Source: Acetitomaculum ruminis DSM 5522
GTDB lineage: Bacteria; Bacillota; Clostridia; Lachnospirales; Lachnospiraceae
Direction of reading: 5' to 3'
Assembly (NCBI RefSeq): GCF_900112085.1
Contig: NZ_FOJY01000002.1
Span: 124,001 to 188,000, forward strand
DNA: 64,000 nucleotides
The position numbers and the translations under genes were made by a program. Positions 33,595-43,058 of this stretch are shown here, one piece after another (within the stretch, counting starts at the first letter, position 1; each line of letters begins with the position of its first letter). The notes beneath the pieces were generated by a model. That model saw nothing but the letters and a program-made list of their open reading frames with translations, searched no databases and had not been told where the DNA came from.

Positions 33595-35514
33595 CTAAAT
33601 GTCCAAATCAGCTTCTCTTGCATTTTTATAGATAAATTCTTTTCTTGGAGGTACCTCCGTACCCATTAAAAGTTCAGTAATTTTAGACGCTGTCATTCCA
33701 TCTTCTATTTCAACTCTTTTCAATAATCTCCTTTTTGGATCCAGCGTAGTCTCCCACAACTGTTCAGCATCCATTTCACCAAGACCTTTATATCTCTGAA
33801 GTGTAAAACTTCCTTTATGCTTTTTTCGATAAGCAGCAAGGGCTCTGTCATCATAGAGGTACTCTTCTTTTCCTTTTTTGGGAATCGCCTTATATAAAGG
33901 TGGCATAGCAATATATACATGCCCCTCATATATTAGTTCAGGCATAAACCGATAAAACAAAGTCAAAAGCAAGGTAGAAATGTGAGCACCATCAACATCG
34001 GCATCAGCCATAATGATTATCTTGTCATATCTTAATTTTTCTATATCGAAATCATTTCCATATCCCTCGGAAAATCCACAGCCAAAGGCATTAATCATCG
34101 TCTTAATTTCGACATTTGCAAGAACTTTGTCTATTGTTGCCTTTTCTACATTTAATATTTTTCCCCTTATAGGAAGAATAGCCTGAAAATTTCTGTCACG
34201 AGCTGTTTTTGCGGAACCACCGGCTGAATCTCCCTCCACAATAAATATTTCACATTTTTTAGGATCTCTGCTTTCACAATTGGCAAGCTTTCCATTACTG
34301 TCAAATGAAAATTTCGGCTTTGATAAAAGGTTTGTTTTAGCTTTTTCTTCTGTCTTTCGGATTTTAGCTGATCGTTGAGCACATTCTATTACTTTTTTTA
34401 ATACTTCAACATTTCTATCAAAAAATAACTGTATCTGCGTTCCTGTAATTTTGGATGTAACTCTGGCAGCATCCTGATTATCTAATTTGGTTTTCGTCTG
34501 ACCTTCAAATCTTGGATTAGGGTGCTTTATTGATATAATCGCAGTCATTCCATTACGCACATCACTTCCGGTAAAATTCGGTTCTTTATCTTTTAATATT
34601 CCTAATTCTCTTGCGTATTGATTTAAAACACTTGTAAAGATGCTCTTAAAACCTGTGATGTGAGTACCACCTTCTGAATTAAAGATGTTATTACAAAAAC
34701 CAATAATATTTTCATGAAATTCATTTATATATTGGAATACCGCTTCAACAACAATTCCATCCGACTCTCCCTTAAAATAAATCGGGTCATGAATTTTGTC
34801 CTTATTTTGATTTAACTCATTTATAAACTCTATTAATCCATCCGGCTCAGAAAATACAATTTCTTCCTCTTTTCCTTCTCTCTTATCTTTATAAAAAATA
34901 GTAAGATTAGGATTCAAATATGCAGTTTCATGAAGTCTTCTTTTAATATCTTCTTCCCTGAAAACAGTTTTTTCAAAAATCTCATCATCAGGAAGAAAAT
35001 TTATTTTAGTACCGCTTTTTGATTTTTTTCCAATAACCGGAAGCATACCATCTACAAGTTCTACAACCGGTCTTCCTTTTTCGTATCCATCATGCCATAT
35101 CTTTCCATCTCGGTATATTTCTATGTCCATTCGATTTGAAAGGGCATTTACAACTGAAGAACCTACACCATGAAGTCCTCCTGTGGTTTTGTATACACCT
35201 GAATCAAACTTTCCACCGGCATGAAGTGTGGAAAAAACGAGTCTGGCTGCTGAAACGCCCTTTTTATGCATGTCAACTGGAATACCTCTGCCATCGTCTT
35301 CTACTGTGGCAGAACCGTCTTTTTCTAAAGTTACATATATATTGTGACAATATCCTGATATATGTTCATCAACTGAATTGTCTACGATTTCATAAATAAG
35401 ATGATTTAGTCCTTTCACGGAAACGCTGCCTATGTACATTCCCGGTCTTTTTCTAACTGCTTCTAATCCCTCTAACACAGAAATGGAATCTGCATTGTAT
35501 TTTTCATTACTCAT
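33595..35514 (-). CDS. parE: DNA topoisomerase IV subunit B (GyrB/ParE family)
   Basis: ATPase subunit of the type IIA topoisomerase. The 639-residue protein has E-I-V-D-N-S-V-D-E (about 42-50), D-D-G-R-G-I-P (about 73-79), G-G-L-H-G-V-G (about 112-118), the TOPRIM motif V-E-G-D-S-A-G-G (near 430) and D-A-D-V-D-G-A-H (near 505), and the C-terminal Q-R-Y-K-G-L-G-E-M. It lies 20 bp after recJ and 42 bp before parC. The gyrase pair is expected near the replication origin, which supports calling this pair topoisomerase IV. Confidence 0.91.
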   Translation of the reverse strand: MSNEKYNADSISVLEGLEAVRKRPGMYIGSVSVKGLNHLIYEIVDNSVDEHISGYCHNIYVTLEKDGSATVEDDGRGIPVDMHKKGVSAARLVFSTLHAGGKFDSGVYKTTGGLHGVGSSVVNALSNRMDIEIYRDGKIWHDGYEKGRPVVELVDGMLPVIGKKSKSGTKINFLPDDEIFEKTVFREEDIKRRLHETAYLNPNLTIFYKDKREGKEEEIVFSEPDGLIEFINELNQNKDKIHDPIYFKGESDGIVVEAVFQYINEFHENIIGFCNNIFNSEGGTHITGFKSIFTSVLNQYARELGILKDKEPNFTGSDVRNGMTAIISIKHPNPRFEGQTKTKLDNQDAARVTSKITGTQIQLFFDRNVEVLKKVIECAQRSAKIRKTEEKAKTNLLSKPKFSFDSNGKLANCESRDPKKCEIFIVEGDSAGGSAKTARDRNFQAILPIRGKILNVEKATIDKVLANVEIKTMINAFGCGFSEGYGNDFDIEKLRYDKIIIMADADVDGAHISTLLLTLFYRFMPELIYEGHVYIAMPPLYKAIPKKGKEEYLYDDRALAAYRKKHKGSFTLQRYKGLGEMDAEQLWETTLDPKRRLLKRVEIEDGMTASKITELLMGTEVPPRKEFIYKNAREADLDI

Positions 35515-35534
35515 AATATATTCCTCTCAAAGTT

Positions 35535-37298
35535 TTAAAAGTAATCACTAACTATTATCTGAAGGCTTTTTCTTCCCATATATTCATTAACTGACGGATA
35601 ATAAGCCATGGACAATTTTACTTTATCTGAACGCCTTTTCATAAGATTTTCTTCAATCTCATATTGTCCGAATTTATCTTTTAAATATGTCATCATTTTC
35701 TCTACATTTCCAAAATATATGGCATCAAATATATATTTATCTTCCCTAACCTGCATTTTAATAACATTTCTGTTTTTTCCCATTATCCTCAAATTTAAAA
35801 CAGATATATCTTTTCTGGCAAAAACAGGTTTTGTATTTCCTTTTCCAAATGGCTCAATTACAGACAGGTCATTTATAAGTTTTTCTGTGATGTAATCTAA
35901 AGGCATTGGCACATCTATTTGCAGTTTTTCAACAAAATCAGCTTCACCTAATTGACAATTGTCATTCATCTGCCTTCTAAACTCTTCAATATTTTCTTCT
36001 TTAATGGATAAGCCCGCTGCCATTGCATGACCACCAAATTTTTCAAATATATCCTGACATTTTATCATTTCATCAAACATATGAAAACTCTCAATGGAGC
36101 GGCCTGAGCCTTTTACGGCATCCTCTCCTTTTGATAGAATGAATGTAGGTCTATAATATTTTTCTCTGATTCTTCCGGCGACAATACCAATAATACTTTC
36201 GTGACAATCAGGCAGATATGCAATAATTACTTTATCATTATAATATTTGTGTTCTTCAATAATGGAAACAGCCTGCATAACCCCTTTTTCCGTCATTTCT
36301 TTTCGTCTGTCATTTAAGTTTTTTAATTCCAAAGCAATTTTCAATGCTTCTTCATAATCGTGGCACATAAATAATTTAAGTGCTAATTTAGCCGTGTACA
36401 ACCTTCCACCGGCATTTAAGCATGGACCAATAACAAAACCAATATGATATGAGCTTATATTTTCCTTTGAAAGGCCTGTAACCTCTATTAATGCTTTCAA
36501 CCCAATATTTATTGTTGATTTGATTTTGTCCATTCCTAATTTGGCAATAAGTCTGTTCTCTTTTTTTAGTTCAACAACATCACCAATTGTGGCTATAGCA
36601 GCCATTTCCAGATAATCATATTTCTGCCAGTCTTTTATTCCCTTTTTTTCAAGTAAAATCGTAACAAATTTCAAAGCTATGGAAGCTCCACACAATTCTT
36701 TAAAGGGATATGGACAATCTAATTGTTTTGCGTCAACTACAGCATCAGCCTCAGGGATTTTTTCTATCTTTTCTCCAGCGATTTCCTCATAAGGTACATC
36801 ATGATGGTCTGTAACCACAATGGTCATTCCCAGCTCTTTTCCATACTTAATCTGTTCTCTGGCAGCAATACCATTGTCGCAGGTAATTATCGTATCTATT
36901 CCTTCGTCAAAAGCTTTTTGGATAAGAGATTCATTTATTCCATAACCGTCTTTTACCCTATCAGGAATATCATAATCCACTATACCTCCGACCTGCTTTA
37001 TTCCATCCTGTAAAATATATGTTGAACAAACACCATCTATGTCATAGTCACCTATAACTCTTATCTTTTTTCCTTCATCTATTTTCCCAAGTATAATATC
37101 TGTAGCTTTATCAAGGTCTTTTAAATCCCTGGGATTATTTAAAAAAGAAATATTCATACTAAGATATTCTTCTATCTCATCATCATAAACATCCCTGTTT
37201 CGAATAACTCTGGCCACAACAGGGTCTATATTAAATTTTTTACCATTGGCATAAAAATCTGCGTATTTATTGGTAATAAACCATTTTTTCAAATTCAT
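35535..37298 (-). CDS. recJ: Single-stranded-DNA exonuclease RecJ
   Basis: 5'-3' exonuclease in recombination and mismatch repair. The 587-residue protein has the DHH-family motifs V-I-G-D-Y-D-I-D-G-V (about 80-89), T-C-D-N-G-I, V-T-D-H-H-D-V-P (about 163-170) and a DHHA1 motif G-G-H-A-M-A-A-G-L-S (about 418-427). GAGG lies just before the ATG. First gene of recJ-parE-parC. Confidence 0.96.
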   Translation of the reverse strand: MNLKKWFITNKYADFYANGKKFNIDPVVARVIRNRDVYDDEIEEYLSMNISFLNNPRDLKDLDKATDIILGKIDEGKKIRVIGDYDIDGVCSTYILQDGIKQVGGIVDYDIPDRVKDGYGINESLIQKAFDEGIDTIITCDNGIAAREQIKYGKELGMTIVVTDHHDVPYEEIAGEKIEKIPEADAVVDAKQLDCPYPFKELCGASIALKFVTILLEKKGIKDWQKYDYLEMAAIATIGDVVELKKENRLIAKLGMDKIKSTINIGLKALIEVTGLSKENISSYHIGFVIGPCLNAGGRLYTAKLALKLFMCHDYEEALKIALELKNLNDRRKEMTEKGVMQAVSIIEEHKYYNDKVIIAYLPDCHESIIGIVAGRIREKYYRPTFILSKGEDAVKGSGRSIESFHMFDEMIKCQDIFEKFGGHAMAAGLSIKEENIEEFRRQMNDNCQLGEADFVEKLQIDVPMPLDYITEKLINDLSVIEPFGKGNTKPVFARKDISVLNLRIMGKNRNVIKMQVREDKYIFDAIYFGNVEKMMTYLKDKFGQYEIEENLMKRRSDKVKLSMAYYPSVNEYMGRKSLQIIVSDYF

Positions 37299-37370
37299 CT
37301 AACCTCAAATCATAAATATACACTTCTACTTCACTTAATTAATATCTGGTCTTTCACAGATACGTTTTGT

Positions 37371-37399
37371 ATTGTATCAGACAAATGTTCGAATTGCAA
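37371..37399 (-). promoter_or_regulatory. Promoter of recJ-parE-parC
   Basis: Minus strand TTGCAA (37394-37399), 17-nt spacer ending TGA, TACAAT (37371-37376), that is, an extended -10; about 75 bp before recJ. Confidence 0.7.
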
Positions 37400-37436
37400 G
37401 TTTTTTAGCGAATGTATGTTTTGTTTTTAATTACAT

Positions 37437-37468
37437 AAAAAAGCGTGGCAGATTACAGCTACCACGCT
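37437..37468 (-). terminator. Intrinsic terminator after secDF
   Basis: GC-rich stem 37443-37448 with 37462-37467, followed by six T on the minus strand. Confidence 0.87.
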
Positions 37469-37487
37469 TTAACCAAATCAATCTATT

Positions 37488-39800
37488 TTAGTGTATACCT
37501 TTTTTGCCTTTTCTTCCTCTTTTTTTAACTGCAAGCTCTGCATTTCTATTTTCAGGATTTTTTTCTTTGGCAAGTACCGGCTTTTCTTCATATAAATCAT
37601 CGCCATTAACAACTGCTTCTGCTTTATTTTTCTTAGTTGAAGTTTTAACTGCAGTTGCAGCAAATTTAGCTCTGCTCTTAGCACCGAAAGTATACCACAA
37701 AGATGTAGTGATACAAACTGATGAATATGCACCACCAATTATTCCAATCATAAGAGGAGCAGCAAATTCTTTAACAGAAGTTACACCTAAAATGTATAAA
37801 ACAAGAAGCATGATAAAGTCGGTTAAAGATGTATTTATACTTCTTGAAAGTGTCTGAGTAATACTTTCATTACAAAGGGTTTTAATATCATCACCTGGCT
37901 TTGTATATTTAAGTTTTTCTCTGACACGGTCAAAAATAACGATTGTAGCATTAATACTGTAACCTACTATTGTTAACATAACAGCAATAAATGTTGTACC
38001 TACTGAAGCTCTTGAAATTGAATAATATGCAAAAACGATAAGTACATCATGGAACAATGCCAAAACAGCACTGGAAGCAAACTTGATATCCTTAAATCTG
38101 AACCAGATATATAAAAGCATAAGAATTAAGGCTATAACAACTGAAACTATAGCATCACTTCTCATCTCGGAACTAATGGTTGAACTAATTGTTTCTGATT
38201 GAATAGAAGATTCTTCAACTTTAAATGTTTCAATAAGTTTCTTGTTTAAAGCTTCTCTTTCATCAAGACTAAGTGTTCTGGTCTTGATTATTACATCATT
38301 TGAATTTTGATCTTTTTGAATTTCGATATTATTATCATTTGTAACTTCAGAAACAACCGGTTTAACATCTGAATCAAGTTCATCTATTGTATACTTCTCG
38401 TTAAGAGAAACGGTAGTTGATGTACCACCTGCAAAGTCAAGACTGAAATTCAAAATAGAACCTGTACTTGATTTATTTACTCCTAAAAATGCAAGACCTG
38501 CAATACAGCATACAAGTGAAATTGCATAAAAAATCTTTCTTTTTCCAATAAAATCAAAGGTTTTAAATGGTTTATTAATTCCATACATTTTAGGATTTTT
38601 GAGTCCTAAAGCATGAAAGGCTTTAAGTAAAAATCTTGTTACAACCAATGCCGTAAACATTGATAAAATAACACCGATTGCAAGAGTCTGTGCAAACCCT
38701 TTAACAGTACCTGATCCCTTGATCTGAAGTACTATAGCAGCAATTAATGTTGTGATATTTCCGTCAAAAATCGCTGAAAAAGCCTTGCTGAATCCATTTT
38801 CCAGAGCAGTTTTAACACTTATTCCTTCTGTAAGTTCTTCTCTGATTCTGGCAAAGATAATAACATTAGCATCAACCGCCATACCAATTGATAATACGAT
38901 ACCTGCTATACCAGGCAGTGTTAATGTTACATTAAAGGCATTTAATGTAATTAAAATCATCGCTGTATATAAAACAAGTGCAATTGAAGCTACAACACCC
39001 GGTATTAAATAGTATACACACATAAATAATACAACAAGTGCCAAACCGATAGCTGCTGCCTTTAAACTGGTTTCTATTGCCTGTCCACCAAGTTTTGCTG
39101 CAACAACTCTTGAAGAAAGTTCTTCAAGTTCTACTTTTAAAGCACCGATTCTTATAGAAGATGCAAGCTCATCAGCCGCTTCATATGATTCCATTCCATC
39201 AATCTGTGCTTTTCCACCGCTAATGGCAGCCTGAACTTTAGGTGCACTTATAGTCTGATCATCGTAAACGATAGGCATGGATTTTCCAACATTTTTACTT
39301 GTTGCATCCGCAAATTTTTTAGCACCTTCATCAGTAAAAGTCAGCTCAACAATAAACTCTTTGTTGCCCATGTCATTTTTAATGCTTGCAGCCTGAGCAT
39401 CTGCAATATCTGTTCCTTCGATTAAAATATTTCCATCTTCATCCTGGAATGTAAGAGAACCTGGTTTTCCTAAATCCTCAAGTATTGCATTTGCGTCTGT
39501 TACTCCCGGAATTTCTACTGTAATTCTGTCATTTCCCACCTGGTAAACTGAAGCTTCTGTACTATAATTTTCAACACGCTTTTCAAGTTTTCCTATGGTG
39601 TCACCCATTTCTTCATCACTTGGAGTATCCCCTACAGCCTGATAAGTAATACTTACTCCTCCTGCCAAATCAAGTCCAAGCTTGATATTTTTTGCAGCAC
39701 CTGTACCGGTACTTCCCAAACCAAGGATACACACATAGCCCAAAAATCCAATTGCGATAAACGTAAAAAGGATTATGGCAATCCCCTTATTCTTTTTCAT
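37488..39800 (-). CDS. secDF: Fused protein translocase subunit SecDF
   Basis: Proton-driven RND-type protein that helps SecYEG export proteins. The 770-residue chain joins SecD (about 1-430) and SecF (about 440-725). SecD part: N-terminal membrane helix, D-L-A-G-G-V-S-I-T-Y (about 43-52), periplasmic P1 domain, then five helices with D-A-N-V-I-I-F-A-R-I-R-E-E (about 318-330). SecF part: D-F-A-G-G-T-S-T-T-V (about 465-474) and F-D-R-V-R-E-K (about 651-657). The C-terminus is a Lys-rich tail. It is the third gene of scfA-scfB-secDF, 24 bp after scfB; this neighbourhood recurs in Clostridia. Confidence 0.96.
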   Translation of the reverse strand: MKKNKGIAIILFTFIAIGFLGYVCILGLGSTGTGAAKNIKLGLDLAGGVSITYQAVGDTPSDEEMGDTIGKLEKRVENYSTEASVYQVGNDRITVEIPGVTDANAILEDLGKPGSLTFQDEDGNILIEGTDIADAQAASIKNDMGNKEFIVELTFTDEGAKKFADATSKNVGKSMPIVYDDQTISAPKVQAAISGGKAQIDGMESYEAADELASSIRIGALKVELEELSSRVVAAKLGGQAIETSLKAAAIGLALVVLFMCVYYLIPGVVASIALVLYTAMILITLNAFNVTLTLPGIAGIVLSIGMAVDANVIIFARIREELTEGISVKTALENGFSKAFSAIFDGNITTLIAAIVLQIKGSGTVKGFAQTLAIGVILSMFTALVVTRFLLKAFHALGLKNPKMYGINKPFKTFDFIGKRKIFYAISLVCCIAGLAFLGVNKSSTGSILNFSLDFAGGTSTTVSLNEKYTIDELDSDVKPVVSEVTNDNNIEIQKDQNSNDVIIKTRTLSLDEREALNKKLIETFKVEESSIQSETISSTISSEMRSDAIVSVVIALILMLLYIWFRFKDIKFASSAVLALFHDVLIVFAYYSISRASVGTTFIAVMLTIVGYSINATIVIFDRVREKLKYTKPGDDIKTLCNESITQTLSRSINTSLTDFIMLLVLYILGVTSVKEFAAPLMIGIIGGAYSSVCITTSLWYTFGAKSRAKFAATAVKTSTKKNKAEAVVNGDDLYEEKPVLAKEKNPENRNAELAVKKRGRKGKKGIH

Positions 39801-39824
39801 TTTTAAAAAATAGCTCCTTTCGTA

Positions 39825-41183
39825 TTATATTAAATCTGCCTCTGCAGCTTTAAGCATAATTGCACACTCCACTCTCTTTTTCTGGAGTTCACATCCGATA
39901 TCATACGAACCATTGATATCATTTGAAAAATTATATGAGTTAGCAGCACATCCACCACTACAATAAAATTTGGCAAAACAGTCTTTACAATTCTCTTTTG
40001 AATATACATTACAAAGTTTGAACTTATCCTGCAAATCTGTCCTTTTAATACCATCAAAAACATTTCCCAAAAGAAAATCTTCATTTCCCACAAACTGATG
40101 ACACGGATAAAAGTCTCCCCAAGGGGTCACAGCAAGATAAGAAGTTCCAGAACCACATCCAGACAATCTTTTTGCAACACATGGACCGCCTTCTAAATCA
40201 ATCATAAAATGAAAGAAATTAAAGTCTTTTCCGTTTTTCTTTCTTTCAAGCATTTCTTTTGCAAGAATGTCGTATTGCTCAAGTAATTCAGGCAAATCTT
40301 CACTTGTAATGGCATAATCCTCAGAAGGCGGTGCAACTACCGGTTCAACCGAGATTTGCTTAAAACCTAAATCTGCCATGTGAATTACATCTTTTGAAAA
40401 GTCTTTGTTAAAGTGAGTATAAGTGCCTCTGACATAATAATTAGTCTGATTTCGGCTTTCAGCCATCTTTTGGAATTTAGGAATAATCATTTCATAGCTT
40501 CCTTTTCCGTTTCTGAATGGCCTCATTTTATCGTGAACTTCTTTTCTTCCGTCTGTACTTAAAACAACATTTCCGCATTCTTTATTGACAAAATCCATAA
40601 CTTCGTCATTTAAAAGAACACCATTTGTAGTCAGGGTGAATCTGAAATTTTTATTATATTCTTTTTCAATACTTCTTCCATATTCAACCAGCTTCTTTAC
40701 TACATCAAAATTCATAAGCGGTTCTCCGCCAAAGAAATCCACTTCAAGATTTCGCCTGCTTCCTGAATTTTTAACAAGGTAGTCAAGAGCAGCTTTTCCC
40801 ACTTCGAAGCTCATTAAAGCTCTACGACCGTGATATTCACCTTCTTCTGCAAAACAGTATTTGCAGGCAAGATTACAATCATGGGCAATATGAAGACACA
40901 TTGCTTTTACAACAGGTTTGAAAGCCTTAAAACCATTCATATAGCTTTCATAATTATCCTCTGTAAACAACTGTCCTTCTTCTTTTAATTCCTTAACTTC
41001 ATTATAAGATTCTCTTACAGCATCAGCTGTATATCTATCAGATAATTGTTCAACAATTTCATTAAGTGAATTCTTTTCAAACAAAGGGATAACATCAAAT
41101 GCCACATCGTCTACCACGTGAATGCTTCCACTCTCCACATCCATAACGATTTTGTATCCATTGTTTTCAAACTGATGAACCAA
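39825..41183 (-). CDS. scfB: SCIFF-peptide maturase, radical SAM/SPASM protein ScfB
   Basis: Radical S-adenosylmethionine enzyme that builds thioether bonds in the ScfA six-cysteine peptide. The 452-residue protein has an N-terminal peptide-recognition (RRE-like) region (1-90), the 4Fe-4S motif C-N-L-A-C-K-Y-C-F (about 105-113, C-x3-C-x2-C), F-F-G-G-E-P-L (about 149-155), and a C-terminal SPASM domain with Cys residues from about 345 to 440, including C-K-D-C-F, Y-C-S-G-G-C and a last G-C-E-L. Characterised family members form Cys-Thr thioethers (ranthipeptides). TTG start with AAAGGAG 6 nt upstream. Its precursor gene scfA lies 246 bp upstream. Confidence 0.95.
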   Translation of the reverse strand: MVHQFENNGYKIVMDVESGSIHVVDDVAFDVIPLFEKNSLNEIVEQLSDRYTADAVRESYNEVKELKEEGQLFTEDNYESYMNGFKAFKPVVKAMCLHIAHDCNLACKYCFAEEGEYHGRRALMSFEVGKAALDYLVKNSGSRRNLEVDFFGGEPLMNFDVVKKLVEYGRSIEKEYNKNFRFTLTTNGVLLNDEVMDFVNKECGNVVLSTDGRKEVHDKMRPFRNGKGSYEMIIPKFQKMAESRNQTNYYVRGTYTHFNKDFSKDVIHMADLGFKQISVEPVVAPPSEDYAITSEDLPELLEQYDILAKEMLERKKNGKDFNFFHFMIDLEGGPCVAKRLSGCGSGTSYLAVTPWGDFYPCHQFVGNEDFLLGNVFDGIKRTDLQDKFKLCNVYSKENCKDCFAKFYCSGGCAANSYNFSNDINGSYDIGCELQKKRVECAIMLKAAEADLI

Positions 41184-41309
41184 TTTATTCTCCTTTCAAT
41201 ACATACTTTTCTAAATTTTCAATCCCGAAAAGCATTTAATATAATTTATCCTAGTGTAATTAGTAAATTTTCTATCTCATTTTAGTAAAAATCTTCACTT
41301 ATTTCTACT

Positions 41310-41375
41310 AAAAAAGAAAGACATCATCTTTCTTCTCACAAATGTAAGCAGCGGAGGGATTTTTCCGCTGCTTAC
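41310..41375 (-). terminator. Two tandem hairpins between scfA and scfB
   Basis: First, a perfect 12-bp stem (41344-41355 with 41364-41375) without a T-run; then a 6-bp stem (41316-41321 with 41327-41332) followed by six T on the minus strand. Together they look like an RNA-stabilising 3' end of scfA mRNA plus a leaky terminator, which would give more precursor than enzyme mRNA. The effect is inferred. Confidence 0.75.
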
Positions 41376-41429
41376 TAAATTAATCATAATTAATATTAAT
41401 CATAATCCCCAATTAAAGCTTCAAGAAAA

Positions 41430-41573
41430 TTATTTATTATTTTCGCAGCTCTGGTTTCCAACTGTGCAAGATGTTTTACATGCTGACTGACAAGATGTCT
41501 GACATTCACCGCATCCGCCTTTTTTCATAGAACCCTTTAAATCTCTAGTAGAAAGAGTCTTAATATGCTTCAT
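41430..41573 (-). CDS. scfA: Six-cysteine peptide SCIFF precursor ScfA
   Basis: A 47-residue ribosomally made precursor, below usual gene-size limits. The leader is M-K-H-I-K-T-L-S-T-R-D-L-K-G-S-M; the core has six cysteines (21, 24, 28, 32, 36, 43) with Thr and Ser between them (T26, T34, T37). This fits the SCIFF family (six cysteines in about 45 residues) found in nearly all Clostridia. AAGGAGG lies 7 nt before the ATG. The maturase scfB follows. The function of the mature peptide is only partly known (quorum-sensing-like effects have been reported in Clostridium); no dedicated peptidase or exporter other than the neighbouring secDF is visible. Confidence 0.96.
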   Translation of the reverse strand: MKHIKTLSTRDLKGSMKKGGCGECQTSCQSACKTSCTVGNQSCENNK

Positions 41574-41625
41574 TATTCAAACCTCCTTCGTCTGAATTTG
41601 TGTGTTTATAAACCCACACTTTATT

Positions 41626-41654
41626 ATTATAACACTTAGAAAATTACTTGTCTA
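41626..41654 (-). promoter_or_regulatory. Promoter of scfA-scfB-secDF
   Basis: Minus strand TAGACA (41649-41654), 17-nt spacer, TATAAT (41626-41631). The -35 overlaps the greA stop codon. A hairpin (GTGTG with CACAC, about 41600-41618) lies in the leader. Confidence 0.8.
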
Positions 41655-42155
41655 GAATTTCCGCAATTCATCAGTTCCGTCATCATCAGTGTTTTGAATG
41701 GATTTAATAACAACATAATAACCAAAATCATCATTAACTTTTACATAAACCCTATCTCCCACTTTTTTGCCCTCAATCGCCTTTCCCAGGGGTGATTGGT
41801 TGCTAATAAGATTTTTCAGAGAATTTCCCCTTACAGTTGTAATTAGCTTGTAAGTTTCTATCTCATCATCATCTTCCATATATAATTCGACAGTATTGTT
41901 GATTCCCACAACATCATCTGCGGATTCATCTGAAATTATTTTTGCTGTTTTTATCATTTTTTCCAAATATCTAATTCTGCTCTCATTTTGATTTTTGAAC
42001 TTTTTTGCAGCATGATATTCAAAATTTTCGCTAAGATCACCGTGAGCCCTTGCTTCCTTAACATCCTCTAAAGCCTGCTTTCTAACAACAAGTTTTCTGT
42101 GTTCTATTTCCTTTTCCATTCTTTCAATGTCTTTTTTTGTTAATTCGTCGTACAT
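41652..42155 (-). CDS. greA: Transcription elongation factor GreA
   Basis: Rescues backtracked RNA polymerase by stimulating transcript cleavage. I place the start at 42155 (M-Y-D-E-L-T-K-K), 167 residues, since AAGGAGG lies 6 nt upstream; the frame extends 13 codons further. The N-terminal coiled coil (about 10-75) has G-D-L-S-E-N-F-E-Y-H-A-A-K, with the catalytic acidic tip (Asp and Glu), and the C-terminal FKBP-like domain ends with Q-S-P-L-G-K-A-I-E-G-K-K-V-G-D. The gene just upstream of scfA has no terminator, so readthrough into scfA is possible. Confidence 0.95.
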   Translation of the reverse strand: MYDELTKKDIERMEKEIEHRKLVVRKQALEDVKEARAHGDLSENFEYHAAKKFKNQNESRIRYLEKMIKTAKIISDESADDVVGINNTVELYMEDDDEIETYKLITTVRGNSLKNLISNQSPLGKAIEGKKVGDRVYVKVNDDFGYYVVIKSIQNTDDDGTDELRKF

Positions 42156-42206
42156 TTCTGCCTCCTTAAAATGCTGTATCTTAAACCAAGCCACAAATAT
42201 GTGTAT

Positions 42207-42235
42207 TTGACAATATTCCTATTAATTATTATATT
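42207..42235 (+). promoter_or_regulatory. Promoter of the C39-like peptidase gene
   Basis: TTGACA (42207-42212), 17-nt spacer, TATATT (42230-42235). The leader contains a 6-bp GC hairpin (42243-42248 with 42256-42261). Confidence 0.8.
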
Positions 42236-42302
42236 TACATTGGGCAGGACAGACACCTGCCGTATTTACATATTAATAATATTATAAAAGAAGAAAACTA
42301 TC

Positions 42303-43058
42303 ATGTATAAAAATTTACGAATATTTTTTAAAATCTCAATTATCTTATTATTCATTATAATTGCCGGAATTATTTTTTTAAATGTTTTTTCGGAAGATCT
42401 TTCCATGGAAAAGCTTTTATTAAATGATGGCAATAATAATGATAAAGATGCAAATTACAAAATACTGGATATAGATAATATCAATATGGACAAGGGTTAT
42501 CCTACAGGCTGCGAAAGTGCCAGTGCAGTCATGATTTTAAACTATTATGGTATTGATATTTCCATTGAAGATTTCATCAATAACTATCTTCCAAAAAAGG
42601 AACTGGAAACAGTGGATGGTGTTTTAACCGGTCCAAGTCCTGATGAATATTACATCGGAAATCCCTCAAGCACAAGCGGTTTTGGCTGTTATTCTCCTGT
42701 AATTGTCAAGGCTTTAAAGGACATTTTGCCTGAAAATATGGAAGCTATAAATCTTACCGGAACTGATGTTGATACACTAACAACCTATATTGATAATGAT
42801 ATTCCCGTTTTGCTGTGGGCTACCATTAATATGTCTGCCCCTGGTAACGGAAGCAGTTGGATTCTTACCGGTACCAATGTAAAATATACATGGAAAACAG
42901 GAGAACATTGTCTTGTTCTTATCGGCTACGACTCTGAAAATTTTTATTTTAATGATACTTATCAAGGCAGAGGTCTGGTTAAATATAATAAAGAGACTGT
43001 GAAAGCTGTTCATGAAGCTATGGGTTCACAGTCTGTAATAATCAAAAAAAAGAATTAA
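42303..43058 (+). CDS. C39-like (papain-fold) extracellular peptidase
   Basis: A 251-residue protein with an N-terminal membrane anchor or signal peptide (about 8-30) and a C39_2-type cysteine peptidase domain. Cys and its helix are in Y-P-T-G-C-E-S-A-S-A-V-M-I-L-N-Y-Y-G (about 66-83); the His in G-E-H-C-L-V-L-I-G-Y-D (about 200-210) and the Asn/Asp in F-N-D-T-Y-Q-G (about 216-222) complete the triad. Such proteins are exported or surface-bound peptidases of unknown substrate in gut Clostridia. Its stop overlaps the stop of the convergent CorC-like gene (4 bp). No terminator is seen between them. Ribosome-binding site is weak. Confidence 0.85.
   Translation: MYKNLRIFFKISIILLFIIIAGIIFLNVFSEDLSMEKLLLNDGNNNDKDANYKILDIDNINMDKGYPTGCESASAVMILNYYGIDISIEDFINNYLPKKELETVDGVLTGPSPDEYYIGNPSSTSGFGCYSPVIVKALKDILPENMEAINLTGTDVDTLTTYIDNDIPVLLWATINMSAPGNGSSWILTGTNVKYTWKTGEHCLVLIGYDSENFYFNDTYQGRGLVKYNKETVKAVHEAMGSQSVIIKKKN

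Noticed and set aside
31321-35514. Calling the topoisomerase pair GyrA/GyrB
   Set aside because: The A subunit lacks a GyrA box in its C-terminal domain, and the pair lies with recJ rather than dnaA/recF; topoisomerase IV fits better, although not proven.
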